Program-made: the position numbers and the translations under genes | In this document: piece by piece, positions 34,657 through 43,651 of the stretch | Layout of the letters: every line of letters begins with the position of its first letter | Position numbering within the stretch: position 1 is the first letter of the stretch | Origin: Aquitalea palustris | GTDB taxonomy: Bacteria > Pseudomonadota > Gammaproteobacteria > Burkholderiales > Chromobacteriaceae | Direction of reading: 5' to 3' | NCBI RefSeq assembly: GCF_003693445.1 | Contig: NZ_RFAR01000055.1 | Span: 1-54,222 of the forward strand | DNA length: 54,222 bases | The notes under the pieces: generated by a model | The model's input: the letters and a program-made list of their open reading frames with translations, nothing else | Told to the model about the DNA's origin: nothing | The model's database searches: none

Positions 34657-34658
34657 GT

Positions 34659-35366
34659 CTAGTCCTTGAACATGCGGAAACCGCTGATCATGGTCGACAC
34701 CATACTCTGCTTGGACATGATGTCCTCGCGGATCGCCGCATACACATGAATCATCACGAACAGGATGATGGACCACATGCCCAGCCGGTGCCAGTTGTGC
34801 ACGGTGAGGCTATTGCCGCCAAAAGCGGAAATCACCCAGCCAAAAGCCTGATACGCCCAGCTCTTGGTGCCCAGGCCTTCGCCGTACAGGGCAAAACCGG
34901 AGAAGCACATGAATACCGCCACCCACAGGAAGGTGGCCATGGCGATCTGACCTACCGGGTTGTGGCCGATGTATTTCTTCGGGTAGCGCTCGATAAACAG
35001 ATACCAGCGCACTTCAAAGAAAAATTCCTTCCACCAGCCCTTGTCCCACACTGGCACCAGAATGATCTCGCGCGCATGGTGATTGCCCACCAGCGCCCAG
35101 TACAGCCGGCCGATCAGGCCGATGGCCAGAATATAGCCAGCGGTGAAATGGGCAAAACGGATATAGCCCATGACGAAGTTGAAGGTCGCCTCACCCGGTA
35201 CTGAAGGTAAGGGTTTGCCGATCAGATAGCCGGTGATCGACAGGGTGATGATGCACAGCACCGTCACCCAGTGCCACAGGCGCACCGGCGCCTCATACAC
35301 ATAGACGGATGTGACCTTGCGGCCCAGGCCCTGCGGGGCGTTGCCGTCGAAGCCGTAGCTTTTCAT
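34659..35366 (-). CDS. hupC: Ni/Fe-hydrogenase b-type cytochrome subunit HupC/HoxZ
   Basis: A 235-residue integral membrane diheme cytochrome b with four main hydrophobic segments. Conserved heme-ligand histidines are in RLWHWVTV, RFAHFTAGY, and HNWHRLGMW ... MIHVYAA. It anchors HupSL to the periplasmic face and passes electrons from H2 to quinone. ATG 35366 follows an AGGAGA site; the upstream in-frame start at 35429 adds a non-family leader. It is third in the operon hupS-hupL-hupC, and the operon breaks off after it. Confidence 0.94.
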   Translation of the reverse strand: MKSYGFDGNAPQGLGRKVTSVYVYEAPVRLWHWVTVLCIITLSITGYLIGKPLPSVPGEATFNFVMGYIRFAHFTAGYILAIGLIGRLYWALVGNHHAREIILVPVWDKGWWKEFFFEVRWYLFIERYPKKYIGHNPVGQIAMATFLWVAVFMCFSGFALYGEGLGTKSWAYQAFGWVISAFGGNSLTVHNWHRLGMWSIILFVMIHVYAAIREDIMSKQSMVSTMISGFRMFKD

Positions 35367-35560
35367 GCCGAATCTCCTGTTTTCCCGCCGAACCACCACG
35401 CTGCCGGACATCCCGGGAGTGATGCGCACCCCGGCCCGCGTGGTGGTCGATCAGGAAGTTCGCCCGTATGGCCTGCGGGGGGAGCGAGGCCATGCGGACT
35501 GGTCAATCGTCGCCTTGCCAGCCGTTCCGGGGGAATGGGCGGGCTGGTGTGGCGACGAAC

Positions 35561-37351
35561 TCAACGTACTTTCACGCTTACCAGCTCGCCGCCGTCTTCG
35601 CCAATCACATGGGTGGAGCAGGCCAGGCAAGGGTCGAAGCTGTGCAGGGTGCGCAGGATTTCCAGCGGCTGATCCGGCACCGCCATCTTGGTGCCCATCA
35701 GCGAGGCCTCGTAAGCGCCGATCTGGCCCTTGGCGTCACGCGGGCCGGCGTTCCAGGTGGTAGGCACCACGCACTGGTAGCTGTCGATGCGGGTGTCGGC
35801 AATCTTCAGCCAGTGCCCCAGCGCACCACGCGGTGCTTCGGTAAAGCCCACGCCCTTGGCCGCTGCCGGCCAGCTGGCCGGGTCCCACTTCTCCACATTG
35901 GCGGTGGCGGTGTCGCCGTTCTTGATATTGCTGATGAGGCGGTCGAAGAAGTAGCGCATCTTGTTGGCGGCCCAGGACGACTCCAGCGCGCGCGCGGCGG
36001 TGCGGCCCAGGGTGGAGAACAGCGCTTCCTTGGGCGCGCCCAGCGTGTGCAGCAGCTTGTCGATCGGTTCCTTGAACTCCGGCTTGTTCTGGTGGTAGCC
36101 AATCAGGTAGCGCGCCAGCGGGCCTACTTCCATGGCGTGGCCCTTCCAGCGTGGCGACTTGATCCACGAGTACTTGGCCGATTCGTCCAGCTGCTCGATG
36201 CGGGTCTTGGTCCCTTTGTGATTGGCACCCAGCTCGAATTTGGGCGCGGTAATGCCATCGAAGGGGTGCAGGCCCTTGCTGTCGTCGCCATAGCTGTACC
36301 AGCTGTGGGTGACGAATTCCTGGATTTCATCCGGGGCGTACAGGTCGATCGGGTGGATTTCGTTGAACTTGCCATTGATGATGGCGCCACGCGGCAGCAG
36401 CAGGCTGCTTTCGCTGTAGTCGTTGGCATGGTCGGGGAAGTCACCGTAGGACATCACGCTCTGGCTGGAGAGACCGCCGCCGATGGCTGCCCAGTCCTTG
36501 TAGAAGCCGGCAATGGCGATCACGTCCGGGATATACACCTGCTCGCAGAAGGTGATGGTGCGGTCGATGATCTGCGATACCAGGTTCAGCCGCTCCATAT
36601 TGATGGCACCGACTGCACCCACGTCATCGATATTGATGGCGCAGGGCATGCCGCCCACCAGCCAGTTGGGGTGGGGGTTCTTGCCGCCAAAAATGGTGTG
36701 GATCTTGACGATTTCCTTCTGGAAATCCAGCGCTTCCAGATAGTGGGCCACCGCCATCAGGTTGGCTTCCGGCGGCAGCTTCATCGCCGGGTGACCCCAG
36801 TAGCCATTGCGGAAGGGGCCGAGTTGGCCGGATTCGACAAAGCGCTTCAGCCGCGATTGCAGGTCACGGAAATAACCGGGGCTGGACATGGGCCAGTCGG
36901 AAATGCTCTGGGCCAGTTCGCTGGTTTTTTTCGGGTCGGCCTTCAGTGCCGATACCACGTCTACCCAGTCCAGCGCGTGCAGGTGGTAGAAGTGCACCAG
37001 GTGATCGTGCACATACAGCGCCGCCTGCATCAGGTTGCGGATCAGGTTGGCGTTTTCGGGAATCTTGATCTTGAGCGCGTCTTCCACAGCACGCACCGAG
37101 GTCAGTGCGTGGGTGCCGGTGCACACACCGCAGATGCGCTCGACAAAGGCCCAGGCATCGCGCGGGTCGCGGCCCTTGAGGATGACTTCCAGGCCACGCC
37201 ACATGGTGCCGGTGGACACGGCATTGGTGATGATGTTGTTGCTGTCGATGTTCACTTCACAGCGCAGGTGGCCTTCGATCCGGGTGACCGGGTCCACCAC
37301 CACGCGGCGGCCGCTATTGTCCAGGGTAAAACCTTGGGTCTGGTAGGACAT
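35561..37351 (-). CDS. hupL: Uptake [NiFe] hydrogenase large subunit HupL/HoxG
   Basis: A 596-residue catalytic subunit. NiFe ligands are Cys74 and Cys77 ([10 protein letters not shown]) and Cys575 and Cys578 (DPCLACSTH). The 15 residues after His581 ([15 protein letters not shown]) are the tail removed by HupD after nickel insertion. It oxidises H2 at the periplasmic side of the membrane, after Tat export with HupS. Its ATG shares one base with the hupS stop codon (TGATG). Length and the active-site motifs match group 1 uptake enzymes closely. Confidence 0.97.
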   Translation of the reverse strand: MSYQTQGFTLDNSGRRVVVDPVTRIEGHLRCEVNIDSNNIITNAVSTGTMWRGLEVILKGRDPRDAWAFVERICGVCTGTHALTSVRAVEDALKIKIPENANLIRNLMQAALYVHDHLVHFYHLHALDWVDVVSALKADPKKTSELAQSISDWPMSSPGYFRDLQSRLKRFVESGQLGPFRNGYWGHPAMKLPPEANLMAVAHYLEALDFQKEIVKIHTIFGGKNPHPNWLVGGMPCAINIDDVGAVGAINMERLNLVSQIIDRTITFCEQVYIPDVIAIAGFYKDWAAIGGGLSSQSVMSYGDFPDHANDYSESSLLLPRGAIINGKFNEIHPIDLYAPDEIQEFVTHSWYSYGDDSKGLHPFDGITAPKFELGANHKGTKTRIEQLDESAKYSWIKSPRWKGHAMEVGPLARYLIGYHQNKPEFKEPIDKLLHTLGAPKEALFSTLGRTAARALESSWAANKMRYFFDRLISNIKNGDTATANVEKWDPASWPAAAKGVGFTEAPRGALGHWLKIADTRIDSYQCVVPTTWNAGPRDAKGQIGAYEASLMGTKMAVPDQPLEILRTLHSFDPCLACSTHVIGEDGGELVSVKVR

Positions 37352-38475
37352 CAGACGTTCTCCTCGTTCTTGTCTTTATTCTGCGCGGGGGCGGCGGCGT
37401 CCAGCGGTTGCAGGTCCTGCTTCTTCAGCATGGTGCTCTTGATGGCGCTGACCGCAGCATGGGCGGCAATGGCTGCGCCGGCGGTGCCGGCCACGGTAAA
37501 GCCGATCTTGTCGGCATTGGCTTCCACGCCGAATTGCGGAATGGAGGTGACGCGGTCGTAGAAGGAGCCCTTGTCCCAGAAGCCTTCTTCCGAACAGCCG
37601 ATACAGCCATGGCCGGACTGGATGGGGAAGGACACGCCGTCGTTCCAGCGCACGGTGGAGCAGGCGTTATAGGTGGTGGGGCCTTTGCAGCCCATCTTGT
37701 ACAGGCAGTAGCCCTTGCGCGCGCCATCGTCGTCCCAGCTCTCGACAAACTGACCAGCGTCAAAGTGTGGGCGGCGATAGCATTTATCATGTATGCGCTG
37801 GCCGTAGAACATCTTGGGCCGGCCCTGGCGGTCCAGCTCGGGAATCTTGTCGAAGGTCACCATATAGGTGATGACGGCAGCCATGACTTCCGGAATCGGC
37901 GGGCAGCCCGGTACCTTGATCACCGGCTTGTCCAGAATCACCTGGTGTACCGGCGTGGCGCGGGTGGGGTTGGGTTTGGCAGCCTGCACGCAGCCCCAGC
38001 TGGCACAGGAGCCCCAGGCGATCAGCGCCTTGGCGTCGGCGGAGACGCGCTTGAGTTTTTCCACGAAGGGTTCGCCACCGGGGAAGCAGAACATGCCATC
38101 TTCATTGAGCGGCGGGTTGCCTTCCACGGCGACAATGTAATTGCCTTTGTGGTTCTTGATCAGGTCGTCCAGGATGGCTTCGGCCTGATGCCCGGCGGCA
38201 GCCATGATGGTGTCGTCGTAATCCAGCGAGATCAGCGACAGGATGGCGTCCTTGGCCAGCGGGTGGGCCGAGCGGATGAAAGACTCGGTACAGCAGGTGC
38301 ACTCCAGACCATGCAGCCAGATGACCGGCACGCGCGGCTTAGTTTCCAGTGCGTAGGCAATGCGGGGGACAAAGGCTGAGCCCAGGCCCAGCGAGGTGGC
38401 GGTCAGGCTGCAGAACTTAAGAAAGCTGCGCCGAGTCACGCCCTGGCGACGCATGGCTTGATAGAAAGTCTCCAT
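37351..38475 (-). CDS. hupS: Uptake [NiFe] hydrogenase small subunit HupS/HoxK, O2-tolerant type
   Basis: A 374-residue precursor with a twin-arginine signal (TRRSFLK, Arg15-Arg16) and likely cleavage after Ala42 (AYA). Counted in the mature form, cysteines fall at 17, 19, 20, 115, 120 and 149 (from [13 protein letters not shown] and PGCPP), exactly the six that build the unusual [4Fe-3S] proximal cluster of O2-tolerant hydrogenases. A C-terminal membrane-anchoring helix ([18 protein letters not shown]) follows. ATG 38475 has a GGAGGAG site. First gene of hupSLC. Confidence 0.97.
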   Translation of the reverse strand: METFYQAMRRQGVTRRSFLKFCSLTATSLGLGSAFVPRIAYALETKPRVPVIWLHGLECTCCTESFIRSAHPLAKDAILSLISLDYDDTIMAAAGHQAEAILDDLIKNHKGNYIVAVEGNPPLNEDGMFCFPGGEPFVEKLKRVSADAKALIAWGSCASWGCVQAAKPNPTRATPVHQVILDKPVIKVPGCPPIPEVMAAVITYMVTFDKIPELDRQGRPKMFYGQRIHDKCYRRPHFDAGQFVESWDDDGARKGYCLYKMGCKGPTTYNACSTVRWNDGVSFPIQSGHGCIGCSEEGFWDKGSFYDRVTSIPQFGVEANADKIGFTVAGTAGAAIAAHAAVSAIKSTMLKKQDLQPLDAAAPAQNKDKNEENV

Positions 38476-38592
38476 GTGTTTACGCTCCTCCCTGCCATGC
38501 ATATGGCATTCGATGTGTTTTCTTGTTGTGCCGGATCTGCGTTGTTAGTGGTCTGTCCGGACAGGCTGGCGGTGTTGCAACCTGACCAACGC

Positions 38593-38609
38593 TTTCAATA
38601 TCCGTGCCA
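38593..38609 (-). promoter_or_regulatory. Putative sigma-54 promoter of hupSLC
   Basis: The minus strand reads TGGCACGGATATTGAAA, a perfect -24 element TGGCACG and a -12 element TTGAA (consensus TTGCW) at correct spacing. A start site near 38583 would give a leader of about 108 nt to hupS. The presence of HupR, an NtrC-type activator with GAFTGA, agrees with this. Confidence 0.55.
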
Positions 38610-38673
38610 GCACGGCGGCATGAAAAAATGTCGACAAAACAGCGGTTTGGCAGGAGGGTGTTGCTGGGGAGGT

Positions 38674-38695
38674 GCAAACTTGCTTTGCAGTTTGC
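38674..38695 (-). promoter_or_regulatory. Candidate HupR enhancer site
   Basis: GCAAACT-N8-AGTTTGC is a 7-bp perfect inverted repeat centred about 100 bp upstream of the predicted hupS start site, the usual position for sigma-54 enhancers. Its core reads TTG-N5-CAG, near the TTG-N5-CAA half-site pattern I recall for Rhodobacter HupR. Confidence 0.45.
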
Positions 38696-38774
38696 CGGCA
38701 AAGTGGAAAAATGGCGCAGTACGCAAAATGCATTAAATGCTGCGGGTTGCCCTTTAGATGTTAAGTAATAAATG

Positions 38775-38780
38775 TATAAT
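38775..38780 (+). promoter_or_regulatory. -10 box upstream of the CBS-GGDEF-EAL gene
   Basis: A consensus TATAAT lies 39 bp before the start codon. A -35 element at proper spacing is not evident. The sequence around it is AT-rich compared with the surroundings. Confidence 0.4.
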
Positions 38781-38818
38781 GCCGTGGTTGTGAATGCTAA
38801 ATTGCTTACAGGTGTCCG

Positions 38819-41320
38819 ATGATGTCCCCGCTGATGCAGCCCATAGAGCAGATTGCCTCGACTGATATCCTCAGTTGCACACCGGAGACGCTGATCCACG
38901 AGGCGGCCAGCCTGATGGTGCAGTCCGGTTGCGGCTCCATCGTGGTGTTTGCTGCACCAGGTCAGGCCGTGGGCATCTGGACAGAAACCGATGCGCTGGC
39001 GGTGGATCTGGAAGACGCGGCGGCACGCTGCCGCCCCATCAGCCAGGTGATGAGCCAGCCGGTGGTGACGCTGGCGCACCATCTGAGCGTGCACGATGTG
39101 CTGGGACAATTCCGCAGCAAGGGTATCCGCCATGCGCTGGTGGAGAAGGAAGGGGCGATTGTCGGCCTGGTGTCGCTGTCGGACGTGGTGCTGTGCCAGG
39201 GTACCGAAGCCTTTCTCGGGCTGAAGCGGCTGGATGGCATACTGGCGCCGCCGGCGGTCATCTTGCAGGCCGACGACAATCTTTCTGCCGCGCTCTCCAG
39301 CATGCGCGAACAGCAGCTGACGGCAGTGGGGGTACAGTTTGCCGATGGCAGTTACGGCATTCTCACCCAGCGCGATGTTGTCGGCATGGTGGCTGCCGGG
39401 CAGGGTGATGTGGAGCTGGGCAGCATCTGTACCCGGCCGGTCATCGGCGTGGCCAGCAGCAGCAGCCTGCTTCAGGCGCGACGGGTGATCCTGCAGCACC
39501 AGATCCGCCATCTGGCGGTCTTCGATGCCGAGCACAAGCTGGTGCATATCATCGGTTTTCGCGAAATCATCCAGAGCATAGAACACGAATTCCTGCTGGA
39601 ACTGCATGGCGCGCTGCGCGAACGTGACGAGGCCTTGTTGCAGTCACGCCAGAGCCTGCTGCTGGCGGACAAGGTGTTCGAAGCCACCATGGAAGGCATT
39701 GTCATCACCGATGGCAATGGCTTCATCCAGTCGGTCAATCCGGCGTTCAGCCGCATCACCGGCTACGCGCGCGAGGAAGCCATCGGCAAGACGCCGGCCT
39801 TGCTCAAGTCCGGCAAGCAGTCCCCCGAATTCTACGAATACCTGTGGCGCTGCCTGCGCCACGACGGTTTCTGGCAGGGCGAGGTGGTGAACCGGCGCAA
39901 GAACGGCCTGCTGTACACCGAACACCTGAGCATTACCGCCATCCGCGACGAACTCGGCGAGTGCCTGCATTATGTGGCGGTGTTTTCCGACATCACCCAG
40001 CGCAAGCAGGCCGAGGAACGGCTGCATTTCCTGGCCAACCACGATGCGCTGACCGGCCTGCCCAACCGCACGCTGTTCATCGAAAAGCTGCAGTCCGCAG
40101 TGGAGCAGGCGCGGCAGTTTGATCGCCGTTTTGCCTTGCTGTTCATCGATCTGGACCGTTTCAAGATGGTGAACGACACCCTGGGCCACCATGCCGGTGA
40201 CGAGCTGCTGATGCGTATAGCCAGCGAGTTGCAGCGCATCGTGCCCAATCTGTCCACCGTGTCCCGCCTGTCGGGCGACGAATTCACCGTGCTGCTGGAA
40301 AACGTGGTGACGGTGCAGCAAGTGGCCAGCCGGGCGCAGAGCATCCTGGATGCCATTTCGGCCGAGTCCACCGTGGCCGGGCAGGGCGTGTTCATTTCCG
40401 CCAGCATCGGCATCAGCATGTTCCCGGAAGACGGCGCCATGGCCGATGCCCTGCTGGTGAATGCCGACACCGCCATGTACCGGGCCAAGGAACGCGGCAA
40501 GAACAATTTCCAGTTCTACACCGCCGACATGAATGCCCGCGCCATCGAGCGCCTGAAAATGGAATACAGCCTGCACCGCGCACTGGCGCAGGACGAGCTG
40601 GACGTGTGGTATCAGCCCAAGGTGGAGCTGGCTTCCGGCCGCATCATCGGTGCCGAAGCGCTGCTGCGCTGGCACCATCCCGACATGGGGCTGATTTCGC
40701 CAGGCCAGTTCATTCCGATAGCCGAGGAAAGCTCGCTGATCACCAGCATGGGCGACTGGGTGCTGGATACCACCTGCGCCGCCATCCGCCGCTGGCGCGA
40801 TGCCGGCCTGCTGCAAGGGCGCATTGCGGTCAATGTATCCGGCCGCCAGCTGAAGTATTCCAGCATCGTCGATAGCGTGGCGCAGGCGCTGGAACGCCAT
40901 GGCCTGCCCAGCAGTGCGCTGGAGCTGGAAATCACCGAAAGCGTGGCGATGGATGAAGACAGCGGCATGGTCGAGGTGCTGCATCGCCTGCAGGCGCTGG
41001 GCATTTATCTGTCCATCGACGATTTCGGCACCGGCTATTCCAGCCTGTCCTATCTCAAGCGGCTGCCGGTGCGCGGCCTGAAAATCGATCAGAGCTTCAT
41101 CATGGACCTGCACCAGGACCGCGACGATGCCGCCATTACCCAGGCCATCATCTCGATTGCCCGCAGCCTGGGGCTGGAACTGGTAGCCGAAGGGGTGGAG
41201 CTGGAAGAACAGCGCCGCTTCCTGCTGGAGCAGGGCTGTGACTGCGGTCAGGGCTATCTGTTCAGCCGACCGGTGCCGGCCGCCGAGTTCGAGGCTTTGC
41301 TGCGGCAGCAGCCGCGCTGA
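38819..41320 (+). CDS. CBS-PAS-GGDEF-EAL c-di-GMP signalling protein
   Basis: An 833-residue cytoplasmic protein. There are two CBS pairs (about 10-125 and 140-255), a coiled linker, a PAS domain (about 285-400, with ITQRKQAEERL exit helix), a GGDEF domain with RLSGDEFTVLL (SGDEF variant, generally compatible with cyclase activity) and an EAL domain with GAEALLRWHHP, EITES and DDFGTGYSSL. Both synthesis and hydrolysis of c-di-GMP are therefore possible. CBS pairs often bind adenine nucleotides, suggesting energy sensing. It is divergent from hupS with a 343-bp shared spacer, so a link between H2 metabolism and c-di-GMP is possible. Confidence 0.93.
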   Translation: MMSPLMQPIEQIASTDILSCTPETLIHEAASLMVQSGCGSIVVFAAPGQAVGIWTETDALAVDLEDAAARCRPISQVMSQPVVTLAHHLSVHDVLGQFRSKGIRHALVEKEGAIVGLVSLSDVVLCQGTEAFLGLKRLDGILAPPAVILQADDNLSAALSSMREQQLTAVGVQFADGSYGILTQRDVVGMVAAGQGDVELGSICTRPVIGVASSSSLLQARRVILQHQIRHLAVFDAEHKLVHIIGFREIIQSIEHEFLLELHGALRERDEALLQSRQSLLLADKVFEATMEGIVITDGNGFIQSVNPAFSRITGYAREEAIGKTPALLKSGKQSPEFYEYLWRCLRHDGFWQGEVVNRRKNGLLYTEHLSITAIRDELGECLHYVAVFSDITQRKQAEERLHFLANHDALTGLPNRTLFIEKLQSAVEQARQFDRRFALLFIDLDRFKMVNDTLGHHAGDELLMRIASELQRIVPNLSTVSRLSGDEFTVLLENVVTVQQVASRAQSILDAISAESTVAGQGVFISASIGISMFPEDGAMADALLVNADTAMYRAKERGKNNFQFYTADMNARAIERLKMEYSLHRALAQDELDVWYQPKVELASGRIIGAEALLRWHHPDMGLISPGQFIPIAEESSLITSMGDWVLDTTCAAIRRWRDAGLLQGRIAVNVSGRQLKYSSIVDSVAQALERHGLPSSALELEITESVAMDEDSGMVEVLHRLQALGIYLSIDDFGTGYSSLSYLKRLPVRGLKIDQSFIMDLHQDRDDAAITQAIISIARSLGLELVAEGVELEEQRRFLLEQGCDCGQGYLFSRPVPAAEFEALLRQQPR

Positions 41321-41376
41321 ACGCCGGGTGGCAGCGCGGCTTGTCGCTGCTGCCTGCACTGCATTATGCTGGGCAG

Positions 41377-42225
41377 ATGCCCAGAACCCGCTCCCCCAGT
41401 CCGGAAGTCACGCCCGCCACGCCACTGTTCTGGCGCGACCCACAACTGCCTTTTCTGGAGGTCCGCAGCGTGCCGGATGGCCGGCAGGTGTGCTATGCCC
41501 GCCATTCGCACGAGCATTTTTCCATCGGTGCCATTACCAGCGGCAGCAGCACTTACCTGAGCCTGCAAGACCGCTACCGCGTGGGCCGTGGCAGCGTGGT
41601 GCTGATGAATCCGGGTGATGTCCACGCCTGCAATCCCATTGCCGATCAGCCCTGGTCGTATCACATGCTGTATGTCGACACGCCCTGGCTGGCCGGGCTG
41701 CAAGCCGAGCTGGGGCTAAGTGCCAATCAGGATTTTCATTACTTTGGGCTCAGGCTGAGCGAGGATGCCCAGCTGTATCATGGCCTGCTGCAACTGGTGG
41801 CCACCTGCCATTCTGCTGCCGGCGGCCAGTTGGGCCGGCAGCAAATGGCCACCGCCTTTTTCACCGCCCTGCAGCAGCCACGGCCAGCAGAGCGCCGCAC
41901 GGAAGTAACACATCCGCGCCTGCAACTGGCGGCCGACTATATCAACGACCATTACGCCGACGACATCAGCCTGCAGGCGATCTGCAGCGCCTCCGCCTTG
42001 TCCTCGTCCTACCTGATCCGTGCTTTCCGCCAGCGCTATCACATGACGCCGCACGAATACCTGCTCAACCGGCGTATCCAGCGTGGCAAAAGCCTGTTGC
42101 GCAGCGGCCAGCCCATTGCCCAAGTGGCGCAGGCGCTGGGCTTTGCCGACCAGGCACATTTCCAGCGCACCTTCAAGCGGCTGGTGGCGGCCACGCCCGG
42201 TCAGTACTGCCGCAGCGTGGGCTGA
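41377..42225 (+). CDS. AraC-family transcriptional regulator
   Basis: A 282-residue regulator with an N-terminal cupin-like sensing domain (HSHEHFSIGAI, GSVVLMNPGDVHACNP) and a C-terminal double HTH (about 190-280: DISLQAICSASALSSSYLIRAFRQ and IAQVAQALGFADQAHFQRTFKR). ATG 41377 was preferred over TTG 41341. The gene converges on an adjacent LysE-type exporter, an arrangement common for AraC regulators controlling amino-acid efflux, so regulation of that exporter is probable though not shown. Confidence 0.9.
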   Translation: MPRTRSPSPEVTPATPLFWRDPQLPFLEVRSVPDGRQVCYARHSHEHFSIGAITSGSSTYLSLQDRYRVGRGSVVLMNPGDVHACNPIADQPWSYHMLYVDTPWLAGLQAELGLSANQDFHYFGLRLSEDAQLYHGLLQLVATCHSAAGGQLGRQQMATAFFTALQQPRPAERRTEVTHPRLQLAADYINDHYADDISLQAICSASALSSSYLIRAFRQRYHMTPHEYLLNRRIQRGKSLLRSGQPIAQVAQALGFADQAHFQRTFKRLVAATPGQYCRSVG

Positions 42226-42226
42226 A

Positions 42227-42808
42227 TCATTCCAGCAGCAGATAGAGCGCGCTGCCCGCCAGCAGCAGCGCCAGCAAGCGGTTGAACAGCCGCATGCGTG
42301 GCGGATGGCGCAGCAGCCCTTGCAAGCGCGCCCCGGCCCAGGCCCAGCAGGCAATCGACAGGTAGCAGACGACAAAATAGATGGCGGCAAACTGCCATAC
42401 CAACAGCGCTTCGCCATGGCTGACAAAGGCCCCCATGCCGGCCAGCGAAGCCAGCCAGGCCTTGGGGTTCAGCCATTGCATCAGTGCGCCGTAGAGAAAC
42501 GACGGCTGCCGCTGCTGCACACCCAGTTCGCCACTGGCGCGGGCGAGTTGCCAGGCGAGGTAAAGCAGAAAGCCCACCCCGGCATACTGGATAAAGCGGC
42601 TGGCCTGTGGCGCACCCGCCAGTAGCCCGGCCAGCCCCAGGCCGGTGAGCAGGAATAACAAGGTAAAGCCGATGGTGGCACCACTGACATGGCGCAGGCT
42701 GGGCCAAAAGCCGTGGCTGACTCCGCAGCCGAAAGCCACGATATTGACCGGGCCGGGCGAAATGGAAGCCGCCAGCGCAAAAGCGGCCATGGACAGGAAA
42801 AGCTGCAT
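42227..42808 (-). CDS. LysE-family amino-acid exporter
   Basis: A 193-residue inner-membrane protein with about six hydrophobic segments. The LysE/RhtB signature is present: SPGPVNIVAFGCGVSHG near residue 17 and GALMQWLNPKAWL near residue 107. It likely exports an amino acid or related metabolite. ATG 42808 has a GAGGA site. Its end is one base from the end of the convergent AraC gene. Substrate unknown. Confidence 0.9.
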   Translation of the reverse strand: MQLFLSMAAFALAASISPGPVNIVAFGCGVSHGFWPSLRHVSGATIGFTLLFLLTGLGLAGLLAGAPQASRFIQYAGVGFLLYLAWQLARASGELGVQQRQPSFLYGALMQWLNPKAWLASLAGMGAFVSHGEALLVWQFAAIYFVVCYLSIACWAWAGARLQGLLRHPPRMRLFNRLLALLLAGSALYLLLE

Positions 42809-43002
42809 GGGAATCCTCAGAAAGTGGGCAGGACCCTGAAGATAAAGTCGCAGCAGAAACGGGTATTGAACAAAATGACCCTGTCAGTCCGGTGACCGGC
42901 ACAAAAAAACAGCAGGCAGCAGGCTAGGACGGATCGCTGGATTGCCTGCTGGCTGAGCCGGCCACTACGCAAGTACTGGCAGTGCTGCAGGTGGCCGGTG
43001 CT
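42809..43002. other. Short spacer between lysE-type and plsC-type genes
   Basis: No gene seen. It should contain the LysE-gene promoter and any terminator of the phospholipid cluster; no strong hairpin with a T-run was identified. Confidence 0.4.
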
Positions 43003-43644
43003 TCAGTCTTGCGGCGGCGCGGCCGGCAGGGTTTTCTGCTTCAGTTGCAGCAGGGTATCGCGTATCAGTGCGCAAAAGGCTTCCTTGCTGTCCAGATGCT
43101 GCAGGCTGCGGCCGATGGCGATATCGACAAAAAACGGCACCGGCAACCATTGGCCGCGTCCCATGGCCCGGCCCAGACCATGCAGGTAGACCGGCACCAC
43201 CGGGATGTCGGGGAAGTCGCGCAGCAGATACCAGATGCCGGATTTGATGTCAGACAAGGCCTCCGGCTCTCCACGGGTGCCTTCCGGAAACAGCACCAGG
43301 ATGTCGCCGTTGTGCAGGGCTTCCCGGCAGTCGGCCAGCGGGTCGCGGCGCATGCCGCCACGCACCACCGGGATGATGCCCACCACATTGGTGGCGAACC
43401 AGGCCATCCAGCGGTTTTTCAGGAAGTAATCAGCCGCAGCGGCAGGGCGCACGCGCGGAATCAGCCCCAGGGGAAACAGGCTGTATAGCGCCAGGATGTC
43501 CAGATGGCTGTTGTGGTTGGCAATGACAATGGCTGGCCCGCTGTCAGGCAGCCGCTCCTGATGGCGCACCGTTACCCCCAGCCACAGCCGTACCACCGGC
43601 CGTGCCAACAGCATGACAAAAAGTATGCGCAGCAGATTTTTCAT
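43003..43644 (-). CDS. PlsC-like 1-acyl-glycerol-3-phosphate acyltransferase
   Basis: A 213-residue membrane-associated acyltransferase. The catalytic HX4D motif is NHNSHLD (about 43-49), and the substrate motif FPEGTRG lies near residue 120. An N-terminal hydrophobic segment is present. It transfers an acyl chain to lysophosphatidate or a related lysolipid. It is last in a three-gene run after the CdsA-like gene, 7 bp apart. Since the cell should also have a housekeeping PlsC, this may be a specialised paralogue. Confidence 0.88.
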   Translation of the reverse strand: MKNLLRILFVMLLARPVVRLWLGVTVRHQERLPDSGPAIVIANHNSHLDILALYSLFPLGLIPRVRPAAAADYFLKNRWMAWFATNVVGIIPVVRGGMRRDPLADCREALHNGDILVLFPEGTRGEPEALSDIKSGIWYLLRDFPDIPVVPVYLHGLGRAMGRGQWLPVPFFVDIAIGRSLQHLDSKEAFCALIRDTLLQLKQKTLPAAPPQD

Positions 43645-43651
43645 GGCCAGC

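Noticed and set aside
35468-37561. A 697-codon open frame on the plus strand over hupL
   Set aside because: Antisense to hupL with its conserved active-site motifs; Val/Gly/Gln-rich composition and no ribosome-binding site indicate a shadow frame.
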